Below, one piece after another: positions 39,223 to 51,200 of a DNA stretch of 64,000 nucleotides. Origin of the DNA: Crossaster papposus (taxonomy: Eukaryota > Echinodermata > Asteroidea > Velatida > Solasteridae). The notes below the pieces were generated by a model, which was not told the origin of the DNA, ran no database searches, and worked only from the letters and a program-made list of their open reading frames with translations. The translations under genes were made by a program, and so were the position numbers. Each line of letters starts with the position of its first letter. Position 1 is the first letter of the stretch. The stretch covers positions 310,001-374,000 of the forward strand of contig JBAIAA010000594.1 of the NCBI GenBank assembly GCA_037893245.1. The letters are read 5' to 3'.

Positions 39223-42200
39223 TCTCAACTTTAAAAAATGGGGCGACTAAGTTCACCAGAAGTGGATTTATGAATCTACGTCACACATTTCTGAATGTGT
39301 GATCTTGAATGGCTTCTGAGCTTAAAATCACAATCGAAGCCTGAACAAGCATCATAATCTAGTAAAACATTAAAATAACAAAATGCTATATGCTTGGAAT
39401 AATATCGTCAGAATGTCGAGGGATAAACGCTAATGCATTGCATGTTAGTTCATTAATATGTTTTATATAACGCCCAAGTAGATCCTTGTCATTTTATTGG
39501 AGGATTGTAGGTCACGCGGCATTCATTCAGTCAAACCATTACTCGACTTACGTCACGACCGTGTATTTTGGTTCCATTCACCGTGCATTTTCGTCCCATC
39601 CTTTTAATTAATTATTGCACGCTATAGGAGATGCACGCGTTTTTGTACACAGCAGTACAAAACGACTGCATGTAATAATTGTGTAAATTTGGTTTATTCT
39701 TATAGTTTTATCCTTCAATCAAATGACAAAGATATACTTGGGTGTTATATAAAACAAAATAATGAATGCATTGTGTTGTAATCGTGCAATGGTGAGAATA
39801 TTCGCATCCATTGAAAGGTGAAATGTTCTATTCAACTCGGTTTCGTGGAACCTTGCATCTTTCTATTCATGAAAAACATGTTCACTGTTGCACCTAAAAC
39901 ATCCATTATTTGTATAGTATTTCGAGACTCTCTGTGGCTCAGCAAGACATCTAATAGTCGTGCCTGACGCATCATGTTTGACTTGATTGAGAACTTGCTT
40001 CTCCTATAGACACACTTTCGGCTCATGTGAGTTAAAATGCCAAGATGTGTATAGTTCCATCACTAATGACTCTTTACGTGAGCAAAATCGTTCGGCCCAG
40101 CCTTCCGTCTGTTTCTAGAGTCCACTTCGCGTTTATTTGCCAGCTGGTTACAGGACCATTTAGTCGTGGATTGAAGGGCCCTGAGTGGGGCTTAAGGTAG
40201 TGGGGGCGGTGTCGCGTTGCATGGGATGCGGCGCACCTGTGGTGCACACGTAGCCGTCTGCGCGCCCTTGGTCGTCTTTGCATAAAATACTAAAGTTGCG
40301 CTTAATCTGGATCTATTCGCTGGTCCCAGATGACCACATTAGTACCATCTATGACTCTCTGACTGACGGGCAGACCATAATGGGCTGACGTATTAACTGA
40401 CTGGGTTGATTGTCAATATTTGTATCTTCGACCGGTTAATAAAAAAAGCCGGGCAGAGTTTTTGTTTTTTGCATAGGATTACCCTGCAACGTCTTTGGCA
40501 CTCCATATATAAAACAGCCAAAACAATTTTTAACAATCAATCTTGAAATTATGCAATAAGCTGTATTAAAAGTCAGCTATTTAATCATATATGGAGCGAT
40601 AAAGGAACAAAATCTCACAGAGTGTGGTGACATTGTGACCGAGATAAAAAGAGAAATATGACGAGGTAGAATGAAAACCAATTCTACAATTGCTGCTTGT
40701 AATATTACACTTGGCGACTGCAAGTTAGAGATTAAGAGCAATGTTTGACAAGCTCGTCCCTTTATACATCAAACCTGTGTGAATTAAGTTCACCAGAAAT
40801 GGTTTGTATAAAAAAAATTGCGTCAGCAAAGAAAACCCACAAGACCCAAACATGTGCATTATGTTTTTTGTTTTCCACTATAAACAGGAAACGTAATATC
40901 AATTGAGCAAAACTTCAACACAGTAGGCCTTGTTGTTAAACATCCTATTTAACACTTTGACCAATTTTGTAGCATCAAAATAAATGAAAATATATTTACT
41001 TCTATTCTATTTTCCCCCGAAAACACAAAACACTTACACAGTAATTGCGGTCTTTGTACTATTATTTCGTATGCAGGCGCAATTATAAGATTTATTGTAT
41101 AACATTTGACGTGGCGATCATTACCAAAATCCCCATAGTAAATAAATGAAATATTAACTGTAATTGTTCCTAGTTCAATAAAGCAAAAAGCCACTAATGA
41201 AACGAACTGTGCCTTTTGTCTTTTTGATAAGCTGAACAATTTCCGCTCCGTTTGTGTTCCAAGTTGTGAATATTGTAGTATCAATCAGTCACCCAAATGA
41301 CGATTAAGCTCTTGGTATTGAGGCAGGGACCTTTGTTCAAAAAATGATTAAAAGAACATTATTGTTCGCTCATAATAATTTAAGTAGCCCTGCCGCCTCA
41401 AAATGAGCGGTTGGAGTTGGCTCATTTACATTACAAACTAGAAAGAGGCGATGAATATTAAGCCTTTGCACCCACCGTCGAGCTTGGAAGCAAGTTGAGT
41501 GGTTATATGTTATTCACAAGTAGTAGCACCAACAATTTGCAATTTTGTATATAATGTTGCAGTCATTAGGCAATACTATCTTTACAACGTGCTTGAAATG
41601 GTTTTTGTCTTTGCATATTGCTTGGTAATAGTCTACACGACTGTGTCCTGTGTAACTGTATTTGCAATCTTTATTGGCATTTTAAATGTATTTTGGGCTA
41701 GCCTTTTGGGTTTGAGCTAACTATTATTATTATTATTATTTATGTGGTACTGTTTTTATTTATGGGGTATGTGTATTTTCCGTCCTCCATGGTATTACGA
41801 TTAGCGGCCCACCGTGATGGATATAAATGTGCTGGCTTATTCAAGCGTTTAGGTTGGACTCGACTATCAATCGTTTGTATCCCTGTGTTAAATTAACAGT
41901 AAAGTATATAGTTGACTGCTTATAGAAACAGCGCTTTTGTACATCCAGATCGCCGCTTGTGCTTTTCCAATGTAATTGCTTAATTTGTCACAGAGACACT
42001 CGTGTTGTTACACACAATAGTACATACAGTGTACCTCCCCTCAGAAAGCATCAGCATATGTATTATTCATGAACTGATAAACGAAGCGCGTCGTATGCGC
42101 ATTTCAAATTGTCGTTCAATAATGGATGTACATGTACATGTAACACGAAGTCCGCTGATGCGTTCTGTGAGCGCAATCAATTATTTGATGGCTGGTTGGG

Positions 42201-44157
42201 AAGAGGGATCGACCAACTAAAAACCGTTGAAAGGGCGAGCGTTATTATCACCGTACACTGCACCTAGTTTGCACTCGAGTTTCTACCGAATTGTTTTTAG
42301 GATTCGATCCAACTTGTCGATTGTCCTTATAGTTTAATACTATAGAATAGTTAAAAGGTAACTCCATACACAAACAAACCGGGACAAGCACACGTACCTC
42401 CGCCTGAAGTGAAAACTACCAATACCAATTGATGGAAAATCCTTCTAGAAGAAGAAAAATTATACTAAGAAATTCCGATTTAGTCCAGCAGTTTCCGCTT
42501 TAGATCCTATGTTGGTATCGTTCTTCTTTCAAAAGACTCCCAATCCGTTATGCCTATACCAATTTGGCATTAGTTTATAGCGAAAGTACTCTTTGCTGTT
42601 GTTTTTTGTTGGAGGGGGCAACCTGTATAGATGTGTAAATGTGTAAACTTGTATCCAATACTCTTGTATCGTTGTATGTATTTGTTCTTGTACTTATGTC
42701 AATTTTCTTTGTATTGACATCAGTATTATTAATAGTTGTTATGATTGTTTTCCGTTTAAAGATCCACTCTTGCTTGTGTATTTCACTTTATCCAATACAT
42801 GTAATAAATAATAATACATAATGACCCCAATGAAACCAGTTTGAAAACTATTTTGGCATATCCTGGGGAAATACATTTTATAAATAACTTCTTTGGAATT
42901 GGGAGAGAACAGGAGAGACGCTATTTACTGTATAGTAAGTAGAATAACTAAGTCGGGTCAATTTCTTAGAAATTCATGTACTAAAACAGCTGCTTGTAAA
43001 GGTTCAAGAAATACTTTTTGAACATCCGTTTACATTGTAAAAGCATCGTGAACGTTGCTGGTTGCTAAAGTGTTTAGAAATATAGCATACTTAAATTTCG
43101 CGTCATTCAGCGAAGCGCAGTCTTTCTATCAAAATTAGTTTTTAACATTTTAGTATAGAACATAGCAGTAATTAAGAAATGTAATAGTTTAACAATGATT
43201 TGTGTAAATGTATACAAAGGGCATTTTTTTCGTAAAGCCTGCAATTTACGAGTGCATAGATATTATTTATAACAAAATGTTAACTTGTGGACTATTATCA
43301 GGCCCTCTTTGTTCAGACTTAACAAATATTCGGAAAATATCGTGGAACAATATCAAGTTATATTTAAAATATAATTTTTGAGAGTGACCGGTGTAGCATG
43401 ATTTTGTAGACGTACTCGTAATACGGCCTCATTGGTAGTATTGCGTATGCCTAATGAACTGATGATGACCATGATAATTAGAAGAGTGACCGGTAACGTT
43501 AGAGGGTTTAACCAATAAGAGTCCGATTTCCACAGGAGTCTGGTTTGTATACGACACCTATACTTAAGTTCTCGTTAGGTCTCGGCAATTCCCGTTGCGA
43601 GTGCGCGGGCGTGAATACTGGTGTAGGTTGCACACATTAAAGTTATTTTGTTCATTATTATTTGTGGAATCTATAGGGGAATTTGATTCAACTTGCCCCG
43701 AAGCGTCACATTCTAAATTTAATTTGCTTGGCTCAATTGCTTTTGCAACTGAGTTTCTTTGACATTTTGGAAAACAAAGTGACTTTCAGAGGGAAGTTAA
43801 TTACTGCTTCGGGCTGCAGCGCTGCCGTATTGATGTATACGGTACATTATGAACAATGTGAGGTGAATGGGAGGAACATTCCGTAGGGCTTATAATGATA
43901 ACAAATCCCGCGCGATCAAATACATGCATATAGGCACTCAGCCTCAGCCCACACGGCGCCCCTAGGGTGGAATCCCAACCGCTGACATCTATACAGTGTG
44001 TTTAAACAAATACAAACAAAATATAGGAGAATTCTACACATAAAAGGTTCAACCGACATAGATAATAGTTTGAAAGATACACCTTTTCACTTTAATATGA
44101 GATCTGTCCAAATCTGAAAAATATTTGACAGAATTATGAGTAATTTCACAAGAGACA
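39223..44157. other. Gene-poor stretch
   Basis: No exon with recognisable homology. 41499-41720 gives a hydrophobic ORF that simply reflects T-rich DNA. A GC-rich island at about 40070-40280 has no domain. Near 42400-42480 is one copy of the AAACTACC..ACCAAT..GATGG unit seen in tandem at 57900-58160. Confidence 0.4.
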
Positions 44158-44161
44158 TTAA

Positions 44162-44547
44162 AGGGATCGTACACGTTTGGTAATTGGAACCCATTGTTTT
44201 GTTTCAATGTAGTTATAGATAGGGCCTATATACCATAAAACTAACCTATAACAAATTCATTTCAAAAGGTGGTAGCGATTTTGAGATATTGCCGAAAATC
44301 TGGAGCGGTTATGTCCACGCCGGAAGAATAATCTGCATTGGAATACACAGTTTGAGAAACGTCACTGCAGTAACGTTTCTCAGATTCATTTTTTGGGGGA
44401 TAAAAAGTGATATCTTTTTTTTTCCATAACCGCAGTAAAGTGAACAATTTCAAAAAATGCATACTATCCAAAGCTGCTCTACTTCTTACCAAGTAAGTTT
44501 TTATTGCCATTATTTTTTGGAGTAATTACCAAACGTATACGATCCCT
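44162..44547 (+). mobile_element. TTAA MITE family 2, copy A (386 bp)
   Basis: TTAA at 44158-44161 and 44548-44551. Ends AGGGATCGTACACGTTTGGT and ..ACGTATACGATCCCT. The centre has an internal hairpin GAGAAACGTCACTGCAGTAA. The inverted copy is at 55111-55676. Confidence 0.9.
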
Positions 44548-45000
44548 TTAAATAGACCATGGGATGGGAGAAAGTTTTCAATTTTAGGTATTATTAGGAC
44601 TAAGGTAGCCTGTCGCTGTGTGAATAATTGCCTGCCCTACACTGCAAAGGCTGTCTTTAGCGGGTAAACAACATTCATGTTTGTGAATATGTTTACATGC
44701 TAAGATTAGAATGTTTAGCACGATGATGGATAGTATTTAGCCATTGGTCATTAATGTTTAGGAATTTGACGTTTAGCTGCTAATCACCAAAAGTTCATCC
44801 ACATTGCAACACTTTCACATCCAAACAAAATCTAAAAACTTGGTCGCATGGTCAATTTGACGTCTCTTGGATAATTACTCGTAACTCTGTCAACATTCTT
44901 TCAAACCATCTACGTTAGTTGCACATGGTTAGCTCTTCCTTAAATCGTGCTGGGTATACAACTCCCGCCACCAGTGTACTAGTATAAGTCAGTCGATACA

Positions 45001-45640
45001 CCGATACAGTAAAACCTAAGTCACATTTGCCGCGTCGGCCGTGGGGTCTAAAATATCAATAGCAATTATAGAGCCGCCGCAGCATTCCCACGGTCACATA
45101 CTGTAGCAGTCACATGTTAGGGTAGCCGCACGGCGTATTTTGAATTTGTGGAGACAGAAAACCTGAGGCGGCCGTACGGGAGCCGTGCGTGGGCTTGCGT
45201 TGCCCGCATGGTGTGCCACGTACCACAAGGCCACCGTACGGGCACCGTAGGGTCGCATTAAGGCTGCCCTGGTCCGCCAGTGGAATTCCTGCGGCCGCCG
45301 CAATTTTGTTGGGGTCCGCAAAAGTCAATTGTAATTCATAAGACCCCAGGACAGCCGCACGGCAAACGCAAGGCCACCGCACGCCCGACGTATGGTCGCC
45401 GTGGAACCGCTCTACGGCATGGCTACGGCGTGTCTAATTGCTACGGCGAACCTAGAAATGAAAACAGTTATAACTCCGCGCTATATTCCCACGGCGACCC
45501 CTACGGTCTGTAAAAGATATAGAGATACGCCCTAGGGCAACCCTGAGGCCACTGCAGATCCTCTGCGGCCGCCGCAGGGGGTTACAGCCGCCGTATCCTA
45601 GCCGTAGAGCTTAAGCCACAGCCACAGCCCACCATGCCCA
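45001..45640. mobile_element. GC-rich word-array element (CCGTAGGG/GCCGTACGG words)
   Basis: A compositional island packed with words such as GGCCGCCGCA, CCGTACGGG, GCCGCACGGC and their complements. It begins after CCTAAGTCACATTTGCC, which resembles the ends of the elements at 25882 and 61139. The right end is not clear. The ORFs here are by-products of the arrays. Confidence 0.5.
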
Positions 45641-47124
45641 TAGCTTGACGCGTGCCTTGCCGATCGATCACGTGCATAGTAGGCCTATTAATATTATAAT
45701 GCCTCTAGATTAGGAAATGACCCCAAATTACCTTTCTCTTTATTTGCGGTATTGGGAGTCGGATATATAATTATCTTAACAACACCACTTATTCGTGACT
45801 GTGATTAAAACCAGGCTGACAATAGAATTGGGGCTTAAAAGTGAAACAAATGTAAAATCAACAAAATGTGTGCGGTAAACTATATGCTGAAGTGGATAAT
45901 TTGTGTCTGACAAAATGGCGATAGGCCTAATTTGTCGTACCTTAAACTCATAGATTGATCCCTTTTCGGGGGTTGGGGGGGGGGGGGGGGGGACTGAATT
46001 GGTCTATTAGTCAGCTAGTCAGGTATAAGGGCCATGGGCTGTATCTATAGGACCAGCACAAAATGGCGAATCGAGCGTGTGATCTCGCATAAATCATGTC
46101 AGGTTACCAAAAACACACTTGTTTAGCCGCTCAGTGTCATTTACTTGTCATAGCTGCCAGGTTTGTGATAGTAGGATTAAGGTAGTGTCTTTCACGCTAT
46201 AGGGCATGGCACGCAACGCTGTCACATCCTTGCTTATTAATCTACTGTCTGTTTGCTCCCAACGGAGCTGAAAGTGACAAAGAGCCCCTCGAGCTCTCTC
46301 AGGTAACAAGTAGCATCTCAAGTGTGGCCGTAAGATGTATCTAACTGTATCTGCTCTCAGATTTAAGAGCAGTATAACGGAACCCAAATTGTGGAATTAC
46401 TCACATTTGCACTAGCATAAAGATGTGCATTCCTGTATTTTGTTTAAACCACCTATTACTTGACTTACTAATGGGTGATGGAACAGGCATGTCTTCTGAT
46501 GTAGGACTTGTAGAAAGCGAAACACCGTAAATAAATTATTTTCTTTATTAAAATACACCTGTCGTTAACTGACAAAGTTTCCAATGGACTCTCTCTGTCA
46601 GTTGCGACATAATGGCTTTAACTAACTTTACCAAAGTTACCAAAAAGTTACCAAAAAGTATCTTCAAGACTAGTTACCCTTTATCATTAAAGCTATGTAT
46701 GAGGATCTATTGAAGTTACCGAAATAGTGACAGGAACCATGCTCAAAATGAAGGTAGGACTGGTAAAAAAACAACCTATGTGAAATTCCAACATTATTCC
46801 GCCTGGAAAGTACATCGTAGAAGAAGAAAGCATCTATTGATAGTGTTTTTAAAAGGGCGTGCAAAGATGTAATTTTTTGTACACATTATAGCAACGGAAT
46901 GTTGTTAGGACACCCAATCATTGTGTGCCTTTATACTTTTGTATGTTTTGTCGATGGAAGTGTATAGTATCTCCTGAGCTAACAATTCAGAAAGTAAAGT
47001 TGTAATGCGATCAACTTGACACTTGAGCAATTGTTGTCAATTCAAAATACTTTTGTTTTTTAATCCACAAATTCTGCGTCTCAATAATTGCATATTATGT
47101 TGCAGAAACCTGCATCGAGTTGAC
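45641..47124. other. Gene-free stretch
   Basis: Contains a G-tract at 45970-45992. No exon recognised. Confidence 0.4.
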
Positions 47125-47128
47125 TTAA

Positions 47129-47478
47129 AGGTAGGATGCACCATTTGCAAATATCAAACAATTTTACTACCGAATTATTAAGGCATATCTTACTTATTTG
47201 AAAGTAAATAATGATTGTAAGCATCCAGCAAAATGATTGCGCTAGATACCCTGTAATATTGCATGTTCCGAACAAAATGACGGCGATCGCAAACAAACCA
47301 AGAACAACATAAGAACCACTGCCTGACGCCAGTTGAACGCCGTTTTTCTTGCTTTTCTCAGTATCCGTGATTGTAAAACTTCAGATAGGTCAACTAAACG
47401 ATATTTTCTATAGAATACAACCCTCCAAATCCACCCATTTATGATAATTCAAGCAATTACCAGCGGCGTAGCCTACCC
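47129..47478 (+). mobile_element. TTAA MITE family 1, copy F (350 bp)
   Basis: TTAA at 47125-47128 and 47479-47482. Ends AGGTAGGATGCACCATTTGC and ..GTAGCCTACCC. The GCGATCGC hairpin is partly deleted. Confidence 0.87.
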
Positions 47479-47482
47479 TTAA

Positions 47483-48519
47483 ATCCAATTGACTGTATGT
47501 TCTACGTTTAACGTTTGTGGTGAGACACTTGTGGATGCTCACGAGTTCATTGTCATGCCGCACAAGTTTGACCAACTTTTGAGATGGTGAAAAGAGGCAT
47601 CGATTTTCACAGGTTTTGTCCATGGCCAGCAGCATCCGACAGTAACCGAGATAGTGAATTATTCAAATGTGGCTTATATTTTATTCATTTTTCAGAAATT
47701 CTAACCCAGTCACGCTCTATATCGATCCAGAACATATAAAATGTCCCCAAAATGTCAGATCTCTTATACGCTGCCAAAGTCGTGACGTCAACTCTTTACA
47801 ACAACAGTGACCGTTTGCACGCGCAAAGCCTCTGCCCTACGCAAAGACAATGTTTCGCTGTGACAATACAGTTGTAGTAAAAACCCATTGTAATCACCTC
47901 GCCCATCTCTGATGGTGGAGGTTCTGTATTCATCCCTGTCTGTCTAACTATATGAATTTCCAGGCTATGTCTATTGGGTTTGGGGTTATAGCCCAGGAAA
48001 TTAACCCTGTATAGTTGAAATAGGACCATTTTGAAAATGGTCCTTGACGTTACGACAATTTTGTACACGAGAACAAAGCGATGTCTCCACTAGGATACAC
48101 AATTTAATTTGAGAATGGGTGGACATTAAACCGCGTTAACTATACTACGTGAACCAACACGCGTGCGCACTCGGTTTGTTTGTCAAGTCGTGTCAAGGCG
48201 ATAAGAACGCTTTACTACGACTTATGAACTGGAGAACACGAGAAACACGACGTGATTGGAACGCAGCATTAGACCGAGGACCTATACTGACGTCACGCTT
48301 TTTTTTACATACGCGCTTTTAAATGTGATAGTATGTCTCTACTTTGCTTGGCGTCCCGACTTCGTCGCTACCATTAGGGAACCCCATAAGTAAACAGCGT
48401 CATTACGTCATTAAGTCTCAAGTCAAATTATGAATTGAATTGAAATATTCGAATATTGTTTTCTTGGAACATACAGCATTCACAGAGCTTAAACTTCATC
48501 AGGGTATTTTATCAACGGT
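47483..48519. other. Gene-free stretch
   Basis: No exon or element recognised with confidence. Short ORFs only. Confidence 0.35.
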
Positions 48520-48641
48520 ATTGGGTATTTTAGGGACTGAATACCCAATCCACTTAATTGGCCCAGGCTGGATTCGAACCGGGTCATAGTGTTCACTGGT
48601 GGAAGGCGAGCAAAGAACCCGCCACGCCAACCCGACTCCCC
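48520..48641 (-). mobile_element. tRNA-derived SINE head, minus strand
   Basis: The complement reads GGGGAGTCGGGTTGGCGTGG and then GACCCGGTTCGAATCC. This is the same family as 13804-14095, with a better preserved B-box here (GGTTCGAATCC). Confidence 0.8.
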
Positions 48642-50954
48642 ATCATGATTTAGTATTTTGTTTTGCAAATGGTGTATACTACCTTTAATACAGCAGGTGA
48701 AGACGAAGCAAGCGAATGTCAGTATCTATAGTTGATAGTACATGGTCTTATGCAAAGTCGAAAGTGATAACATCAGTTTGTACAGGTTGTCACTCTGTGT
48801 TGAATTCAACATTGATGTACTGGCGCACGCGAGTCACGATAGAGCATGACATTATCACACAGATCGGGTGATAGGAAGTCATGCTGTGGTAATCTCACTT
48901 TTGAGCTCACTTTATAAGAAAAAAAATCCCAGTCAGGTAAAACAAAAATGTTTTAGCAATTGCTCTCGGAGAGGATACAAATCCTTTTTCTTGATGAAAA
49001 CGTATATAGTTTCCCATTTATCATCTTCCCCAAACCATTAGCTGGTATCTTAAATCTCGTTGCCGTTTTTTTTTCTTCTTTTAAATCTTTTATTTTTCGA
49101 ACCGAGTCAGCGGAGCCCCTTCTGTAGTAATTAATGAAACGAGAAATTAAAAACGCTAGTTGGGAGAAGAAAATATTAGGTAAAGCAGGGATTGGCGCGA
49201 TTCCTCTAGGGTTACCGGCGGTAAGCGAATCATCCGGGCAGGCGAGGCGGCCCACTTCCGCCCTCGGTCCCACAAAGACGTCAGCGCGGTTCGTCCGTCC
49301 GTGAAATCGCAGAGAAATTCCGGGAGCAGAGGGGACGGAACGAGGAAGTGCCGAAAGCCATATACGACGTTATACGGGTCACCCGGACGATTGAAAGAAT
49401 TCAGCGTATTGTGTATACGCCTTGATATGAGGTGTGCAAATCGTGGACGGACCAATACTTAACGTAACATTCACGTGTGAAAAAATAGTTTTAAAATGAG
49501 CCAATATCGTAATGTTTAGGCGTAAAATTGTTATAAAAGAACGAGCAAATTATGGTGAAAACTTTCCCAGCCTTAAATAAGATATTATTAAAAACAAACA
49601 CACTTCCCAAGCTAATATATGTTTGCTTCATATTGGCTGTAAATTGTTTTTAATGCTATCGGACATCTGTCTACAAGGTTGAATCCGGTGTTTATAATAT
49701 GTATAATATATCTATCTATGTTTAATTGTGCACATTAAATATTAAAGTAAATGAACAGCACCAAAGCGCCAGGGCAAGTTTGTCATGATACCAAACACGT
49801 CCGTGCTACTCGAATAACGATTGACCGTTTGTACTTTTCCCAATAAGCAACATGCGTATTAACTGTATACCCAATTAAACATCGTGTGACAATCAATCTA
49901 CCAAAGTCGTAAATTCATTGGCATTGGCATGACATGGCAACTGTAATTGAGCACGAACGTATATAATCCAGTCGCTCTGAACGATACCAATCCCACCAAA
50001 GTTTTCTTAGAAGCTAAGGAAAATGAAATATAAACAGCCTCATTCCCCTTCCGGCCTGCCATCAAAAAATGATTTCCAGCGAAGAGACGAGAAATTCTAA
50101 CCAAAGATCGTGCTGTCCAGATTTCAATTTTCCCTTCAAATCAATCAATGTCGTGGCGTGTGCGTAGTGCACGCGTCACGCACCACGCGCCACGCTCCAC
50201 GCACCACGCGCCACGCTCCACACTCCAAGCTCCAGCACGCAGCACGCGCCACGCTCCACGCATTACGCGGGAATTGAACCAAGGGAAACACGCCGAAACG
50301 ATCCTAAGGCACCCATGTTTACACGACGAAAGCCTACACGGACCAAGCCCTACAGGTGTACAACAACTTTTAAATCGCTATCACTTTTTTTTTTACTTTC
50401 CCCCTCAAATCGACATATTCGGAATTTATGGCGGATACTGCTCTCGGGTAAAACGAATGAACACTCCTTATAAAAGCTATACAGTTACATTTCCCCGTGT
50501 ACGGTATCTGCACAACAATGTATCGTATGGCACGGCGTCAGAAAAGGCCAGTTGTAAGAGAATCGTTAATAACTGAGCACTTTCTCCTATTAGCAAAACC
50601 CATCATGATTTTCGATAATGAACGTTTGAGGTTTAACTTAAGTATCATTGCTTCTTTGCGACTCGGTGGGGGACATCGGAAACCTGAAACTGTTTTTATA
50701 CGAGCAATGACTCCAGCCGGTCCTCGGAAGGTTACGAACAAACAGAATCCCATTGCCGTGAGATCCCCCACGTATTGCTTTTGTTTGAGTAGGCTATTTC
50801 AGTAAAGACTTTTCAGTTTAATGATACCCGTTCATGATCAATACAAGACAGGCGAGTGAACTCAAGCTGGTGCACGGTACCGTAATTGATTTTCGTGTTT
50901 ATTTTACAATTGCGCCTAGGCGCAGATTGTGGAAACCCCCTGTACCTCCCTGTA
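48642..50954. other. Mostly gene-free; GC-rich ORF-bearing island at 49156-49460
   Basis: The island is open in several frames on both strands (for example plus-frame ..KCRKPYTTLYGSPGRLKEF..) but matches nothing I recognise. A solo right end of a family 1 TTAA MITE (GGTGTATACTACCTTTAA) lies at about 48671-48688. A (CACGCGCCACGCTC)n microsatellite at 50157-50270 creates a spurious ORF. Confidence 0.4.
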
Positions 50955-51200
50955 CCTTACAGCCAATTTCATAGAGCTTATTCAAGCACAAAATGTTGCT
51001 AAAGCACCAACAAAATTGCTTGGTAAATAAAGTTAGGAGCCCACATTTCATGTGATCGTTATTCTAACAACAGCTAAATACCAATCACAATTAGTATACT
51101 TCACATAGAGTGGTGGCTGGTAAGCTGGTTTTACTAAGCAAGGAAGTTTTGTGCTTAAGTAATGTTTATGCTTTATAAGCAGCTCTATGGAATTGGCTCC
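50955..51200. mobile_element. TTTCAT-type MITE (GAGCTT.TTCAAGCAC words)
   Basis: Left end CCAATTTCATAGAGCTTATT; right end AGCAGCTCTATGGAATTGGC. The interior carries TACCAATCACAATTAG and CTTAAG/AAGCAA words matching 63153-63415. Confidence 0.75.

Noticed and set aside
41499..41720. 73-aa hydrophobic ORF
   Set aside because: It reflects T-rich DNA, with no start context, splice signal or conserved motif.
50148..50576. 142-aa ORF rich in His/Ala/Arg
   Set aside because: The first third is a CACGC-type microsatellite and the rest has no recognisable domain.
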